Below the pieces are notes generated by a model. That model saw only the letters and a program-made list of their open reading frames with translations, was not told the DNA's origin and did not search any database. From Candidatus Aminicenantota bacterium (GTDB lineage Bacteria > Acidobacteriota > Aminicenantia > Aminicenantales > JAFGAV01): a stretch of 52,720 bases of DNA. Below are positions 1 through 8,649 of this stretch, piece by piece (the first letter of the stretch is position 1; each line of letters opens with the position of its first letter). Where the stretch lies: contig JAFGAV010000005.1 in the NCBI GenBank assembly GCA_016933515.1, positions 1 to 52,720 on the forward strand. The letters are read 5' to 3'. The translations under genes were made by a program, and so were the position numbers.

Positions 1-497
1 CCGGCCTCGATCTCGAGGATGGGCTTGTTGGTGTCCACGAGGTCGCCGGCCGAGGCGTGGACCTTTTTCACCGTACCGTCGCCGGGAGACTTGAGCTCGT
101 TCTCCATCTTCATGGCTTCGACCACGGCCAGGGTCTGGTTCCTGTGGACCTGATCGCCCTCGGCCACGACGACCTTGATGACCTTGCCGGGCATGGGCGA
201 GGCGATGCGCCACAGGCCTTCGCTCGCTCCGTCGTCCGCCCCGCGTCCCCGGACGTCCTCGGCTGGCTCCCGAACCTCGAACAGCTCCCCGTCCACCCAA
301 ATGAGGAGCCTGTCTTTGTCCCGGGCGTGGTGCACCTCATGAGAACGGCCGTTGAGAAGAACGGACAGGCCGTTATCCGAAACGCGGCGAATGTCGATCG
401 CGATCGCGCCCTCCGGGCTGAGAATCTTGAACGCGTCCCGGCCCGCCTCGGCCTCGAGCGTTTCCCTGTCCCCGTCGATCAGAAATTCGAATTCCAT
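1..497 (-). CDS. Biotin carboxyl carrier subunit of acyl-CoA carboxylase (partial, cut by window edge)
   Basis: Last visible gene of the acyl-CoA operon. It is missing from the ORF track because its stop lies outside the window. I translated the reverse strand by hand from the ATG at 497 (MEFEFLIDG...), about 165 residues visible. The C-terminal part is a biotinyl domain with the classic EAMKMEN motif, whose lysine carries biotin; it is preceded by PMPGKV, the usual start of that fold. The first ~90 residues look like the beta-rich segment that in methylcrotonyl/propionyl-CoA carboxylase alpha chains links carboxylase and carrier domains. The gene starts 6 bp after the biotin carboxylase stop, so the two halves of a normally fused alpha subunit are separate proteins here. 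Biotin domain certain; acyl substrate inferred from neighbours. Confidence 0.9.
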   Translation of the reverse strand, partial: MEFEFLIDGDRETLEAEAGRDAFKILSPEGAIAIDIRRVSDNGLSVLLNGRSHEVHHARDKDRLLIWVDGELFEVREPAEDVRGRGADDGASEGLWRIASPMPGKVIKVVVAEGDQVHRNQTLAVVEAMKMENELKSPGDGTVKKVHASAGDLVDTNKPILEIEA

Positions 498-503
498 GGC
501 TCG

Positions 504-2024
504 TCACTCCCCCTGCCGCCATCGTCCGATCGTTTTCCAGGGCGAATACGCTTCCCGCGCTCCCGCGGCCCCGGGACGGGTCGCGGGTTTGCGGTCCAGG
601 GCGAGATAGGCCGCCGCAGCCAGAGCCAGCCTCCGCTTCTCCCCGTCCTTGGCGCCTTCGACCCAGCCATCCATGTGCTCCTTGATGAATCCCGTGGTCG
701 CCATGCCGTCCCGGAACACCCGATGCCGGACGACGTCCTTGAGGAAAGCAATCGGCGTGCGGATCCCGAGGAGCACGTAGTCGTCGAGCGCGGCCAGCAT
801 CCGGCGACAAGCCGCTTCTCTGTCCTCGGCCCAGACGATGAGTTTGGCCAGGATGGGGTCGTAGTGAATGGGCACGTCCCAGCCGCTGAAGATGCCGCAA
901 TCGTGCCTCACGCCCGGGCCGGAGGGCTCTCTCAGAAAAAGGATGCGCCCCGGCGAAGGCAGAAACCGGTTGGCCGCGTCCTCGGCGTAGATGCGGCACT
1001 CGATGGCGTGCCCGCGCTGCCTGAGTTCTTCCTGCCGGAGCGAAAGTTTGCGGCCCGAGGCGACGAGGATTTGCTGGTGAACGAGGTCCACTCCGGTCAC
1101 CGCTTCGGTCACCGGATGCTCGACCTGGAGCCGGGCGTTGACTTCGAGAAAATAGAAATTCTTGTCCCGGTCGAGAAGGAACTCGACCGTTCCGGCGTTG
1201 TTGTATCCGGCCGTCATCATGACCTTGCGCGCCGTCTCGCCCATCCGCGCCCGAAGCTTCGGGTCGAGCGCGGGCGAGGGCGATTCCTCGATGATTTTCT
1301 GATGCCGCCGCTGGATCGAGCATTCCCGCTCGAAAAGATGGACCGTTTTCCCGAAGTTGTCGGCCAGGACCTGGAACTCCACGTGCCGCGGCTCCTCGAT
1401 GCATTTTTCCAGGTAGACGGAATCGTCGCCGAAAGCCGCTTTGGCCTCGCGTCTGCCCGCCTCGAGCGCCGGCCGGAGCTCGTCCTCGGAACCGACGATT
1501 CTCATGCCTTTTCCGCCGCCGCCGGCCGAGGCTTTGACCATGACCGGATAGCCGATCGTTTCCGCCTGGGAGACGCACGTCTCGTCGTCGGCGGCCGCGC
1601 TCTTCATCCCGGGGATGATGGGCACGCCCGCCTTCTCCATGGCCTGGCGGGCCCGGACTTTGTCGCCCACGAGCTCCAACGCCGCCGAGTTGGGGCCGAT
1701 GAAGACGACGCCTTCTTTCTCGCAACGCCGGCAAAAATCCGAATTCTCGGCCAGGAATCCGTAGCCGGGATGGATCGCCTGGCTCCCCGTGCTGCGGGCC
1801 GCCTCGAGGATGCGGTCCATGTTGAGGTAGCTCTCCAGGGAGGGCGCCGGACCGACAGGCACGGCCTCGTCGGCCATCCGGCAATGGAGGGCGGCGCGGT
1901 CGGCTTCGGAATAGACGGCCACGCTGCGGATGCCGAGCTCGCGGCAGGCGCGGATGATGCGCACGGCGATCTCTCCTCGGTTGGCGACCAGGATTTTGTC
2001 GAAAACCTTGCCTGCGGTCCTCAC
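504..2024 (-). CDS. Biotin carboxylase subunit of acyl-CoA carboxylase (methylcrotonyl-CoA type likely)
   Basis: ATP-dependent carboxylation of biotin on the carrier protein. The 506-residue product has the AccC layout: N-terminal KILVANRGEIA motif, HPGYGFLAEN, ATP-grasp glycine loop KASAGGGGKGMR near residues 163-174, ECSIQRRHQK, and the EVNARLQVEHPVTE active-site segment. The start is GTG at 2024, which overlaps the hydratase stop (GTGA), with GGAGG just upstream. It ends shortly after the carboxylase domain (SPWKTIGRWR), so it lacks the fused carrier domain of typical MccA/PccA; that domain is the next gene. Family certain; methylcrotonyl-CoA as substrate follows from the adjacent carboxyltransferase and hydratase. 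Confidence 0.93.
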   Translation of the reverse strand: MRTAGKVFDKILVANRGEIAVRIIRACRELGIRSVAVYSEADRAALHCRMADEAVPVGPAPSLESYLNMDRILEAARSTGSQAIHPGYGFLAENSDFCRRCEKEGVVFIGPNSAALELVGDKVRARQAMEKAGVPIIPGMKSAAADDETCVSQAETIGYPVMVKASAGGGGKGMRIVGSEDELRPALEAGRREAKAAFGDDSVYLEKCIEEPRHVEFQVLADNFGKTVHLFERECSIQRRHQKIIEESPSPALDPKLRARMGETARKVMMTAGYNNAGTVEFLLDRDKNFYFLEVNARLQVEHPVTEAVTGVDLVHQQILVASGRKLSLRQEELRQRGHAIECRIYAEDAANRFLPSPGRILFLREPSGPGVRHDCGIFSGWDVPIHYDPILAKLIVWAEDREAACRRMLAALDDYVLLGIRTPIAFLKDVVRHRVFRDGMATTGFIKEHMDGWVEGAKDGEKRRLALAAAAYLALDRKPATRPGAAGAREAYSPWKTIGRWRQGE

Positions 2025-2815
2025 GCATCCTCCGTCCAGCGGGGCGCTCTCTTTTCCAGGAAGGAGGCCATGCCCTCCTGACCCTCGGCGCTCACTCTCA
2101 AGCCGGCAATCATTCGGGCCGTATACTCCTGGACTTCCTCAAAACTCAACCGCGGCGTCGTTTGAATCAGCTCCTTGCACTTGGCCAGGGCTTCGGGCCC
2201 GGAGCCGAGAAGGAGCCTCACCATTCCGTCGACGGCTTCATCGAGCTTCTCCGCGGCCGCGACGCGGTTCACGAGCCCGATCTCGCGGGCTCGGGCCGCG
2301 CCGAACCGTTCGCCCGTCAGAAAATACTCCCGCGCCCGGCTCTCGCCGATCCGGCGCAGGACATAGGGCGAGATCGCGGCCGGAACGAGGCCGATCTTGA
2401 CCTCGCTCAGCCCGAAAACCGCCTCCTCGGAGGCGACGGCGATGTCGCAGGCCGAAAGGAATCCCGTGCCGCCGCCGATGGCCGACCCGTTCACCCGGGC
2501 GATCGTCGGGACGGGCAGGCTGTAGAGCCGGTAGAGGAAATCGGCGATGGCCCGGGACTCGTCCAGGTTCTGCTCGAAGGAATAGCGGATGACCTCGCGC
2601 ATCCAATTCAGGTCCGCCCCGGCGCAGAACGCCTTGCCCGCGCCCGTCAGGACGAGGACCCTCAGGCCGCGCTTTTTTTCGACATCGCCCAGGGCGCCCC
2701 GCAGATCCTCGATCATTCGGGAGTTGAACGCGTTTCGAAGGTCGGGCCTGTGGAGAACAAAGCGGACGACCGCCCCCTCGTCCTCGACACGGATCGTTTC
2801 ATACTCGGCGGCCAT
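2021..2815 (-). CDS. Enoyl-CoA hydratase family, methylglutaconyl-CoA hydratase-like
   Basis: Crotonase-fold protein of 264 residues. Visible family features are the oxyanion-hole segments FCAGADLNWM and SAIGGGTGFLSACD and the catalytic-region stretch FGLSEVKIGLVPAAISPYV. These are especially close to LiuC/AtuE-type enzymes, which hydrate 3-methylglutaconyl-CoA (or carboxygeranoyl-CoA) to the 3-hydroxy-3-methyl acid. ATG at 2815 lies 3 bp after the carboxyltransferase stop, and the stop overlaps the carboxylase start by 4 bp, so translation is probably coupled. In leucine/isovalerate breakdown it would make HMG-CoA; in reverse it would dehydrate HMG-CoA made by the first gene of the operon. 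Subfamily call rests on motifs and context. Confidence 0.85.
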   Translation of the reverse strand: MAAEYETIRVEDEGAVVRFVLHRPDLRNAFNSRMIEDLRGALGDVEKKRGLRVLVLTGAGKAFCAGADLNWMREVIRYSFEQNLDESRAIADFLYRLYSLPVPTIARVNGSAIGGGTGFLSACDIAVASEEAVFGLSEVKIGLVPAAISPYVLRRIGESRAREYFLTGERFGAARAREIGLVNRVAAAEKLDEAVDGMVRLLLGSGPEALAKCKELIQTTPRLSFEEVQEYTARMIAGLRVSAEGQEGMASFLEKRAPRWTEDA

Positions 2816-2818
2816 GGC

Positions 2819-4426
2819 CTACATCCGGAAAATGCCGACCTTGAAGTCGGGGATGGGCGCGTTGAGGCTCATGGCGATGCCCAGGGCCAGGGCCTGGCGC
2901 GTCTCGAGCGGCTCGAGGATGCCGTCGTCCCACAGCCGGGCCGAGCTGTAGTAGGGGCTGGCCTCCTCCTCGTACTTGTCGAGGATGGGCTTCATGAGCT
3001 TGGCCTTCTCCTCCTCGGTCATCTTGACCCCCTCTTCCTGGAGGCGCTTGATCTTGACCGTGAGGAGGACGTTGGCCGCCTGCTCCCCGCCCATGACGCT
3101 GATCCGGGCATTCGGCCACATCCACAGCAGGCGCGGCCCGTAAGCCCGTCCGCACATGGCGTAATTGCCCGCGCCGTAGGAGCCGCCGACGATGACCGTG
3201 AACTTAGGCACGTCGGCGTTGGCCACGGCATGGACGAGCTTGGCTCCATCCTTGGCGATGCCGCCGTGCTCGTACTGTTTGCCGACGATGAATCCGGTGA
3301 TGTTCTGAAGAAAGACGATGGGGATCTTGCGCATGGCGCACAGCGTGACGAAGTGGGCGCCCTTGACCGAGCTCTCGGAGAAGAGAACGCCGTTGTTGGC
3401 CAGAATGCCGACCGGATAGCCCATGATCCGGGCGAATCCGCACACGATCGTCGGGCCGTAGAGCTCCTTGAACTCCTGGAAGCGGCTCCCGTCCGTCAGG
3501 CGGGCGATGACCTCCTTGATGTTGAACGCCTTGCGCAGGTCCCGGGGGACGATGCCGTAGAGCTCCTGGGGATCGTAGTAGGGATCCTCCGGCTCGGCCG
3601 TGTCCAGCGCGAACCTCGGCGGCCGATCGAGCGTCTCGACGATGTTGCGCGTGATGGCCAGGGCGTGCTCGTCGTCGAGGGCGTAATGGTCCGCGACTCC
3701 CGAGATGCGGCAGTGAACGTCTGCGCCGCCCAGATCCTCGTCGCTGACCTCCTCGCCCGTCGCCGCCTTGACGAGCGGCGGGCCGCCGATGAAGATCGTC
3801 CCCTGCTTTCGGACGATGACGGTCTCATCCGACATGGCCGGAACGTAGGCGCCGCCGGCCGTGCACGATCCCAAGACCGCGCAGATCTGCGGGATGCCCA
3901 GGGCGGAGAGCCTCGCCTGATTGAAAAAAATCCTGCCGAAGTGCTCTTTATCGGGGAATGTGCCCGACTGAAAGGGCAGGAAAATCCCGCCCGAGTCCAC
4001 GAGATAGATGCACGGCAGCCGATTCTCGAGGGCCACTTCCTGAGCGCGGATGTGCTTTTTTATGGTCATGGGAAAGTAGGTCCCGCCCTTGACCGTCGCG
4101 TCGTTGGCCACGACAAGAACCTCCCGGCCGTGGACGAGGCCCACGCCCGTGACCATCGAGGCCGCGGGGGCTTCGTTGTCGTACATGCCCCAGGCGGCCA
4201 GAGGGCTAAGCTCGAGAAAGGGCGTGTTCTTGTCGAACAGCTTGTCCAGGCGCTCCCGGGCGAGGAGTTTCTTTCGCGATTTGTGGAGCTGCCGGTATTT
4301 CTCCGGCCCGCCCAGCTTGATCTCGGCCAGGCGCCGCCTGTATTCCTCGACCGTCCTCCGCATGGCCTCGGCGTTCTCCTGGAACTCCGGGCTCTTGGTG
4401 TCGACCTGGCTCTCGATCCTGAACAC
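2819..4426 (-). CDS. Acyl-CoA carboxylase carboxyltransferase subunit, methylcrotonyl-CoA carboxylase beta-like
   Basis: Transfers CO2 from carboxybiotin to an acyl-CoA. The 535-residue protein has the two crotonase-like halves of the carboxyltransferase family. The N-terminal half shows [26 protein letters not shown] and [15 protein letters not shown]; the C-terminal half shows [42 protein letters not shown] and the [10 protein letters not shown] segment. The NNGVLFSE...KGAHF and SCTAGGAY signatures match MccB/LiuB and geranoyl-CoA carboxylase beta better than PccB. The GTG start at 4426 follows a strong AAGGAGG site. Methylcrotonyl-CoA is the preferred substrate guess; geranoyl-CoA is the alternative. 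Confidence 0.92.
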   Translation of the reverse strand: MFRIESQVDTKSPEFQENAEAMRRTVEEYRRRLAEIKLGGPEKYRQLHKSRKKLLARERLDKLFDKNTPFLELSPLAAWGMYDNEAPAASMVTGVGLVHGREVLVVANDATVKGGTYFPMTIKKHIRAQEVALENRLPCIYLVDSGGIFLPFQSGTFPDKEHFGRIFFNQARLSALGIPQICAVLGSCTAGGAYVPAMSDETVIVRKQGTIFIGGPPLVKAATGEEVSDEDLGGADVHCRISGVADHYALDDEHALAITRNIVETLDRPPRFALDTAEPEDPYYDPQELYGIVPRDLRKAFNIKEVIARLTDGSRFQEFKELYGPTIVCGFARIMGYPVGILANNGVLFSESSVKGAHFVTLCAMRKIPIVFLQNITGFIVGKQYEHGGIAKDGAKLVHAVANADVPKFTVIVGGSYGAGNYAMCGRAYGPRLLWMWPNARISVMGGEQAANVLLTVKIKRLQEEGVKMTEEEKAKLMKPILDKYEEEASPYYSSARLWDDGILEPLETRQALALGIAMSLNAPIPDFKVGIFRM

Positions 4427-4447
4427 GGCCGCCTCCTTCTTCCGTCC

Positions 4448-4840
4448 TCAGGCGGGGACGAACTTGTATCCGTAGGCGATCACGCCCGCCGGGCCGTCGT
4501 CGGAGACTCGGCGGAATTCGGTCTTGACCTGAAGACCGACTTGAAGACGATCGAATTCGATGTCCACGATCTGGGCGGTCACCCGCACGCCGTTTTCGAG
4601 CTCGACGATGCCCACGGCGTATGGGGCCTGGTCGGCGAAAGGCTGCGGCGGGACGCGGATGACGGTGTAGGTCAAGAGCTTGCCCTGATCGGGCAGGACG
4701 ACGGTATCGAATTCGCGTCCTCGGCAGCGCGGGCAAATGACTCGCGGAGGAAAGGCGACGAATCCGCAATTTTTGCAACGGCCGGCTTCGAACCGATAGC
4801 GCTGCGGCGTTTCTCTCCAGTTGCGCGAAGGTGTCGGCAT
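4448..4840 (-). CDS. Zn-ribbon/OB-fold protein (DUF35 family), acetoacetyl-CoA thiolase/HMGCS scaffold-like
   Basis: A 130-residue DUF35 protein. The N-terminal rubredoxin-like zinc ribbon has four cysteines (CKNCG ... CPRCRG), followed by an OB fold. In archaea and some bacteria such proteins bridge acetoacetyl-CoA thiolase and HMG-CoA synthase in a channelling complex. Here it directly follows those two genes in the same order as the archaeal clusters (synthase, thiolase, DUF35). Start ATG at 4840 with AAAGGAGA upstream. No catalytic role is visible in the sequence; the scaffold role is inferred from family knowledge and context. Confidence 0.88.
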   Translation of the reverse strand: MPTPSRNWRETPQRYRFEAGRCKNCGFVAFPPRVICPRCRGREFDTVVLPDQGKLLTYTVIRVPPQPFADQAPYAVGIVELENGVRVTAQIVDIEFDRLQVGLQVKTEFRRVSDDGPAGVIAYGYKFVPA

Positions 4841-4853
4841 CGTTTGTCTCCTT

Positions 4854-6008
4854 TTACATCTTTTCCAAGATGTGGACCACGGAGCTTCCTCCCGAACCCC
4901 CCATGTTCTGGGCCAGGCCCACCCGCGCGTCCTTCACCTGGCGCGGACCCGCCTCGCCGCGGAGCTGCTTGACGAGTTCCACGATCTGGGCCACTCCCGT
5001 GGCGCCCACGGGATGGCCCTTGGATTTGAGCCCGCCGCTCACGTTCACCGGAATCTTTCCTCCCAACCGGGTCAAGCCCTGTTCCACGGCTTCTCCGCCC
5101 CGCCCCTTGGGAAACAGACCCAGAGCTTCGGTGACGCAGATCTCGGCGATCGTGAAACAGTCGTGAACCTCGGCCAGGCTCAGGTCGGAGGGCTTCCGGC
5201 CGGACATCTTATAAGCCTGCTCCGCCGCCTTTTCGACGGCGTCGAGAGAGGTGATGTCCCGGCGGTCGCTCAAAGCGATCGTGTCCGTGGCATGGCCCAC
5301 GCCCGTGATCTTGACCATGGGTTTTTTCAATGTCTTCGCCCATTCGACCGGGGCCAAAACGACCGCCGCCGCGCCGTCCGTGATCGGAGAGCAATCCAGG
5401 ATGCGCAGGGGATCGGCGATGAGCACCGACTTCAGGACCGTGTCGACCGTGATCTTGAAAGGAAACTGAGCCAAGGGATTGAGCGAGCCGTGCTCATGGT
5501 TTTTGACCGCCACCATGGCCAGCTGCTCGCGCGTCGTCCCGTATGTCTCCATGTGCGCCCGGGCGATCAAGGCGTACAGGCCGGGGAAGGTGACGCCGTG
5601 GAAGCATTCATACTCCTGATCGGCGGCCGTTCCCAGGGCGTAAGTGGCTTCGCTGCCGTTGACGTCGGTCATCTTCTCCACGCCGCCCACGAGAACGATG
5701 TCGCTCACGCCCGAGGCGACTTCGAGGAATCCCAGTTTGAAGGCCAGCCCGCCCGAGGCGCAGGCCGACTCGACCCGCACTGCTGGGATCGGGCCGTAGC
5801 CCAAATAGTCGGCCAACAAAGAGGCCAGATGCTCCTGGCCGACGAACACGCCCGAGGACATCGAGCCCACGAACATCGAATCGACCTTGTCCACGCCGGC
5901 GTCCTGGATGGCGAGCAGGGCCGATTCGACGAAATTCGTCCGCAGCGACTTGTCCCAGAGCTCTCCCCAGGGCGTCATGCCCACGCCGATGACGGCTACG
6001 TCTCTCAT
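4854..6008 (-). CDS. Thiolase, archaeal acetoacetyl-CoA thiolase type
   Basis: A 384-residue thiolase-superfamily protein of the SCP2/archaeal type. Visible catalytic features are Cys83 in ESACASGG, an HDCFTIAE histidine segment and the GHPVGATG histidine motif. The C-terminal block reads QNMGGSGGS, lacking the second CxG cysteine of bacterial degradative thiolases, as is normal for this clade. With HMG-CoA synthase and DUF35 alongside it should interconvert acetyl-CoA and acetoacetyl-CoA, in either direction depending on flux. The start ATG at 6008 has GGAGGA upstream, 10 bp after the synthase stop. Confidence 0.93.
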   Translation of the reverse strand: MRDVAVIGVGMTPWGELWDKSLRTNFVESALLAIQDAGVDKVDSMFVGSMSSGVFVGQEHLASLLADYLGYGPIPAVRVESACASGGLAFKLGFLEVASGVSDIVLVGGVEKMTDVNGSEATYALGTAADQEYECFHGVTFPGLYALIARAHMETYGTTREQLAMVAVKNHEHGSLNPLAQFPFKITVDTVLKSVLIADPLRILDCSPITDGAAAVVLAPVEWAKTLKKPMVKITGVGHATDTIALSDRRDITSLDAVEKAAEQAYKMSGRKPSDLSLAEVHDCFTIAEICVTEALGLFPKGRGGEAVEQGLTRLGGKIPVNVSGGLKSKGHPVGATGVAQIVELVKQLRGEAGPRQVKDARVGLAQNMGGSGGSSVVHILEKM

Positions 6009-6018
6009 CTTCGTCCTC

Positions 6019-7065
6019 CTACTCGGCCTTCCGAATCTTGTGCCGGAACTTGGCGTACTCGCCGTATTCGAGGTAGCGTTTGTTCGCGTTGAGCAGGTCG
6101 CGCGTTCGGGGGGCGAGGTCCCGGACTTCGTCCAGGCGCGACGTCGTCCTGAGAACGAACGCGTCCGATCCCGCGCCCGAGCCGTAGCTCACGAGCAGGA
6201 TTCTGTCACCCGGCCGGGCGATGTCGAGGGTCGCCGTCAGGCCCAGCGGCGAGGAGCCGGAATACGTGTTGCCCAGCAGCGGGACGAGCCAGCCGGGCTC
6301 GATCTGGGATTTCTTGAAACCGAGCATCTCTCCCGCCCGGAGCGGGAACTTTCCGTTGGGCTGGTGAAAGACGACGTAGGCGAAATCCTCGGGTTTCATC
6401 CCCGTCTGCTTCAGGATGCCGCGCGCCGCGCCGGTGATGTGCTTGAAATAGGCCGGGTCTCCGGTGAAGCGGCCGCCGTGCTGGGGATAGTACTGGTATT
6501 CCCGACGCCAAAAGTCCGGAGTATCGGTGGTGAAGGAATAAGTGGCCAGGACCTCGACCACGATGTTCTCGCGGCCGAAGATGAAGGCCGCCGCTCCGGC
6601 CGCGGCGCTGTACTCCAGCGCGTCGCCGGGAGCGCCCTGCGAGGTGTCGGCGCCCACTCCCAGGCCGTAGGTGATGAGCCCGGCCTTGACCAGCCCGAAG
6701 GCAACGAACATGCCTTCCGTTCCGGCCTTGCAGGCGAACTCGAAATCGGCGGTGCGAACGTCGGGAGTCGCCCCCAGGGCTTCGGCCAGGACCGTTCCCG
6801 AAGGCTTGACGGCGTAAGGGTGCGATTCCGAACCGATGTACACGGCCCCGATCAGGCGGGGATCGATTTTCGCCCGCCGCAGGGCGTTCCGCGAGGCCTC
6901 GACCGACATGGTGATCGTGTCCTGATCGGGCGAGGGAACGGATTTTTCTTCGAGAATGAGTCCCTTTTTGTAGCTGGGCGCGTCCGCTCCCCAAACCTTG
7001 GCGATCTCCTCGACCTTGATGCGGTTGCGGGGGATGTAGGCGCCGTAGCCGACGATGCCTTCCAT
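6019..7065 (-). CDS. Hydroxymethylglutaryl-CoA synthase, archaeal type
   Basis: Condenses acetyl-CoA with acetoacetyl-CoA to HMG-CoA, or runs in reverse. The ORF track starts too early (7182): the ATG at 7065 follows GGAAAGGAGG and gives a 348-residue protein, the usual archaeal length. From that start, Glu80 (GSES), nucleophile Cys112 (FACKAGTEG) and His234 (VFHQPNGK) form the expected catalytic set. First gene of a seven-gene operon. In archaea this enzyme feeds mevalonate synthesis. Here the neighbours are methylcrotonyl-CoA carboxylase and methylglutaconyl-CoA hydratase genes and no mevalonate gene is in view, which points to acyl-CoA degradation or branched-chain acyl-CoA synthesis. Confidence 0.92.
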   Translation of the reverse strand: MEGIVGYGAYIPRNRIKVEEIAKVWGADAPSYKKGLILEEKSVPSPDQDTITMSVEASRNALRRAKIDPRLIGAVYIGSESHPYAVKPSGTVLAEALGATPDVRTADFEFACKAGTEGMFVAFGLVKAGLITYGLGVGADTSQGAPGDALEYSAAAGAAAFIFGRENIVVEVLATYSFTTDTPDFWRREYQYYPQHGGRFTGDPAYFKHITGAARGILKQTGMKPEDFAYVVFHQPNGKFPLRAGEMLGFKKSQIEPGWLVPLLGNTYSGSSPLGLTATLDIARPGDRILLVSYGSGAGSDAFVLRTTSRLDEVRDLAPRTRDLLNANKRYLEYGEYAKFRHKIRKAE

Positions 7066-7153
7066 GGAGCCTCCTTTCCGTCGATGTGAAAAAAGACGGG
7101 CCGTGTCGTCCGGACCCGCGTATCCAAAAAAGTTCAATCCAATTTTCGGGCCT

Positions 7154-7182
7154 ATGCTGTCATATCCGGAGAGGCAAGTCAA
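7154..7182 (-). promoter_or_regulatory. Possible sigma70 promoter of the HMGCS-carboxylase operon
   Basis: On the minus strand TTGACT (7177-7182) is followed after 17 bp by CAGCAT (7154-7159). The -10 matches the consensus at only three positions, so this is weaker than others in the window. It would give a leader of about 80 nt before the ATG at 7065. Confidence 0.4.
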
Positions 7183-7194
7183 GAAGACGGCGGT

Positions 7195-8610
7195 TCACCG
7201 AAGCTTGAGAGTGCCGCCCGTTGTTTCATTCAGGCCGGCGGAGACAAGGAACGGATCGGATTCCCATCCCCGACCGTCGTAATAGAGAACCTGGACCGCC
7301 AAACCGAGGGTGAACGACACTTCGTCCAGTTCGCCGCCCGCGATCCGGCCTTCGGCTTGATACCGGTTGAATTTGCTGCGGAAGCCGTCGCTCAAACGAA
7401 CGGCCGTCAGCTGCCCTTGGCCGTCGATTTCATAGCAGATGTTCGAGGCTCCCGTCCAGAGGGCCATATGCCCGTTCTGTAGAATCTGGATTCCCCTGAT
7501 GACGTCCCCCGCGGGATCTTCGATCTTATCGACGGCCGTTCTCGGAAAAAGAACATAACGTCTTTCCCCGCCTTCCGCGAACGTGTTGTTCCGGTAAGAT
7601 TCGGACATTTGGGGGGAGCCTCCGCGGACGTTCGCCGAGTCGAGGATGACCAGGCACGGCTTGCGGTACTCGTTGTTCTTTCCTCCGAAAACGAGCTCCT
7701 TGCGGCCGTCCCCGTCGAGGTCCACGGCCTCGAACCGGCTGAGACGGCCGGCATGCCAGTATTCCCCCACGACTCTTCCCTCCGCGTTCAGGACCGCGAC
7801 CTGAGTCGGAAAAAAGGGAATCTGATTGGAAACGGTGATGATCTCCGCGCGGCCGTCTCCCTCGAGGTCGCAGACATCGAGCACCTCGACATAGTAATCG
7901 TTGGAGTACGTCCTGCATCCATACGCCATTTCGCGTCCGGGCTCGAACGTCCACAGCCGCCGCCCGCGGTGATCGAAACAGACGAGGGGCCCCATGTCCA
8001 ACGGTTCTTCGGACTGGGCGGCGAAAACCACTTCCGGACGTCCGTCGCTGTTGATGTCGCGGATAACCAGAAAGGGGTATTCTTTGTCGAAGAGATGCGG
8101 GTCCAGCACCGGATAGGGAAAGCGCCGACGGTAGAAATCTTCGCCCCGGAGTTTCTTCACTCCGGTGTCGTAACTCCAAAGCTCCCGCCCCCCTTTGTCC
8201 AAGATCACGAGCGTCGAGCCCCGGATCTTGAAGTCCGCCGGTCCGTCGGACCGATCAAAAAGAACAAAAATCGCCAAGGACAGCACCCCGGCCGCCGCGG
8301 CGACAAAAAACGGCGTTTGCATCCTCTTGAACGCTCTTGCCGCCTGCCTTGCCGTGCGTCCCCCTCGTTCCCGCCTCTTCTGCGGCTCCGGGTCTTCCGG
8401 CGAGGGTTGCCCTTTCCTTTCGGCCAACCACCGATCGAGGTCTCCGGCATAGGCGAAAACGCGGGAGCGCTTGGATTTCGGATCGATTCTGTGAACGGGC
8501 AGACCGAGATTCTTCTCCCACCGCAAGCAAGTTCTCTCATCCCAGCCGAGATACTCGGCGATCTCCTTCCATGACGAGAGGCGCCTTTCCGTCTTGTCCG
8601 GGAGTGTCAT
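7195..8610 (-). CDS. Transmembrane HTH protein with C-terminal FG-GAP/VCBS-type repeats
   Basis: About 471 residues from the ATG at 8610. Residues ~10-65 form an excisionase/MerR-like helix-turn-helix (SWKEIAEYLGWDERTCLRWEK ... VFAYAGDLDRWL), a module I associate with Acidobacteriota. A basic linker leads to a hydrophobic helix around residues 98-117 (FFVAAAAGVLSLAIFVLF). The rest carries repeats with calcium-binding-like loops: DINSDGRPEV, DLEGDGRAEI and DLDGDGRKEL, as in FG-GAP/VCBS beta-propellers. Inferred topology is a cytoplasmic DNA-binding head and periplasmic propeller, a ToxR/CadC-like one-component layout. The track start at 8649 lies on the -35 box and is excluded if the promoter is real. 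It is divergent from the ECF operon; its target is unknown. Confidence 0.8.
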   Translation of the reverse strand: MTLPDKTERRLSSWKEIAEYLGWDERTCLRWEKNLGLPVHRIDPKSKRSRVFAYAGDLDRWLAERKGQPSPEDPEPQKRRERGGRTARQAARAFKRMQTPFFVAAAAGVLSLAIFVLFDRSDGPADFKIRGSTLVILDKGGRELWSYDTGVKKLRGEDFYRRRFPYPVLDPHLFDKEYPFLVIRDINSDGRPEVVFAAQSEEPLDMGPLVCFDHRGRRLWTFEPGREMAYGCRTYSNDYYVEVLDVCDLEGDGRAEIITVSNQIPFFPTQVAVLNAEGRVVGEYWHAGRLSRFEAVDLDGDGRKELVFGGKNNEYRKPCLVILDSANVRGGSPQMSESYRNNTFAEGGERRYVLFPRTAVDKIEDPAGDVIRGIQILQNGHMALWTGASNICYEIDGQGQLTAVRLSDGFRSKFNRYQAEGRIAGGELDEVSFTLGLAVQVLYYDGRGWESDPFLVSAGLNETTGGTLKLR

Positions 8611-8620
8611 TTGCATATCT

Positions 8621-8649
8621 TTTATAATCAATTTTCGCCGGGCCGTCAA
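8621..8649 (-). promoter_or_regulatory. Sigma70 promoter of the HTH/FG-GAP gene, predicting a leaderless mRNA
   Basis: Minus strand TTGACG (8644-8649), 17-bp spacer, TATAAA (8621-8626). The expected start of transcription falls near 8614, essentially on the in-frame ATG codons at 8616 and 8610, and no ribosome binding site is visible. Confidence 0.75.

Noticed and set aside
57-2081. Plus-strand ORF of 674 codons
   Set aside because: Antisense shadow of the biotin carboxylase and BCCP genes; composition is low-complexity and no domain is visible. Long shadows are expected in GC-rich DNA.
2162-4972. Plus-strand ORF of 936 codons
   Set aside because: Antisense to the hydratase, carboxyltransferase and DUF35 genes, all of which carry clear family motifs on the other strand.
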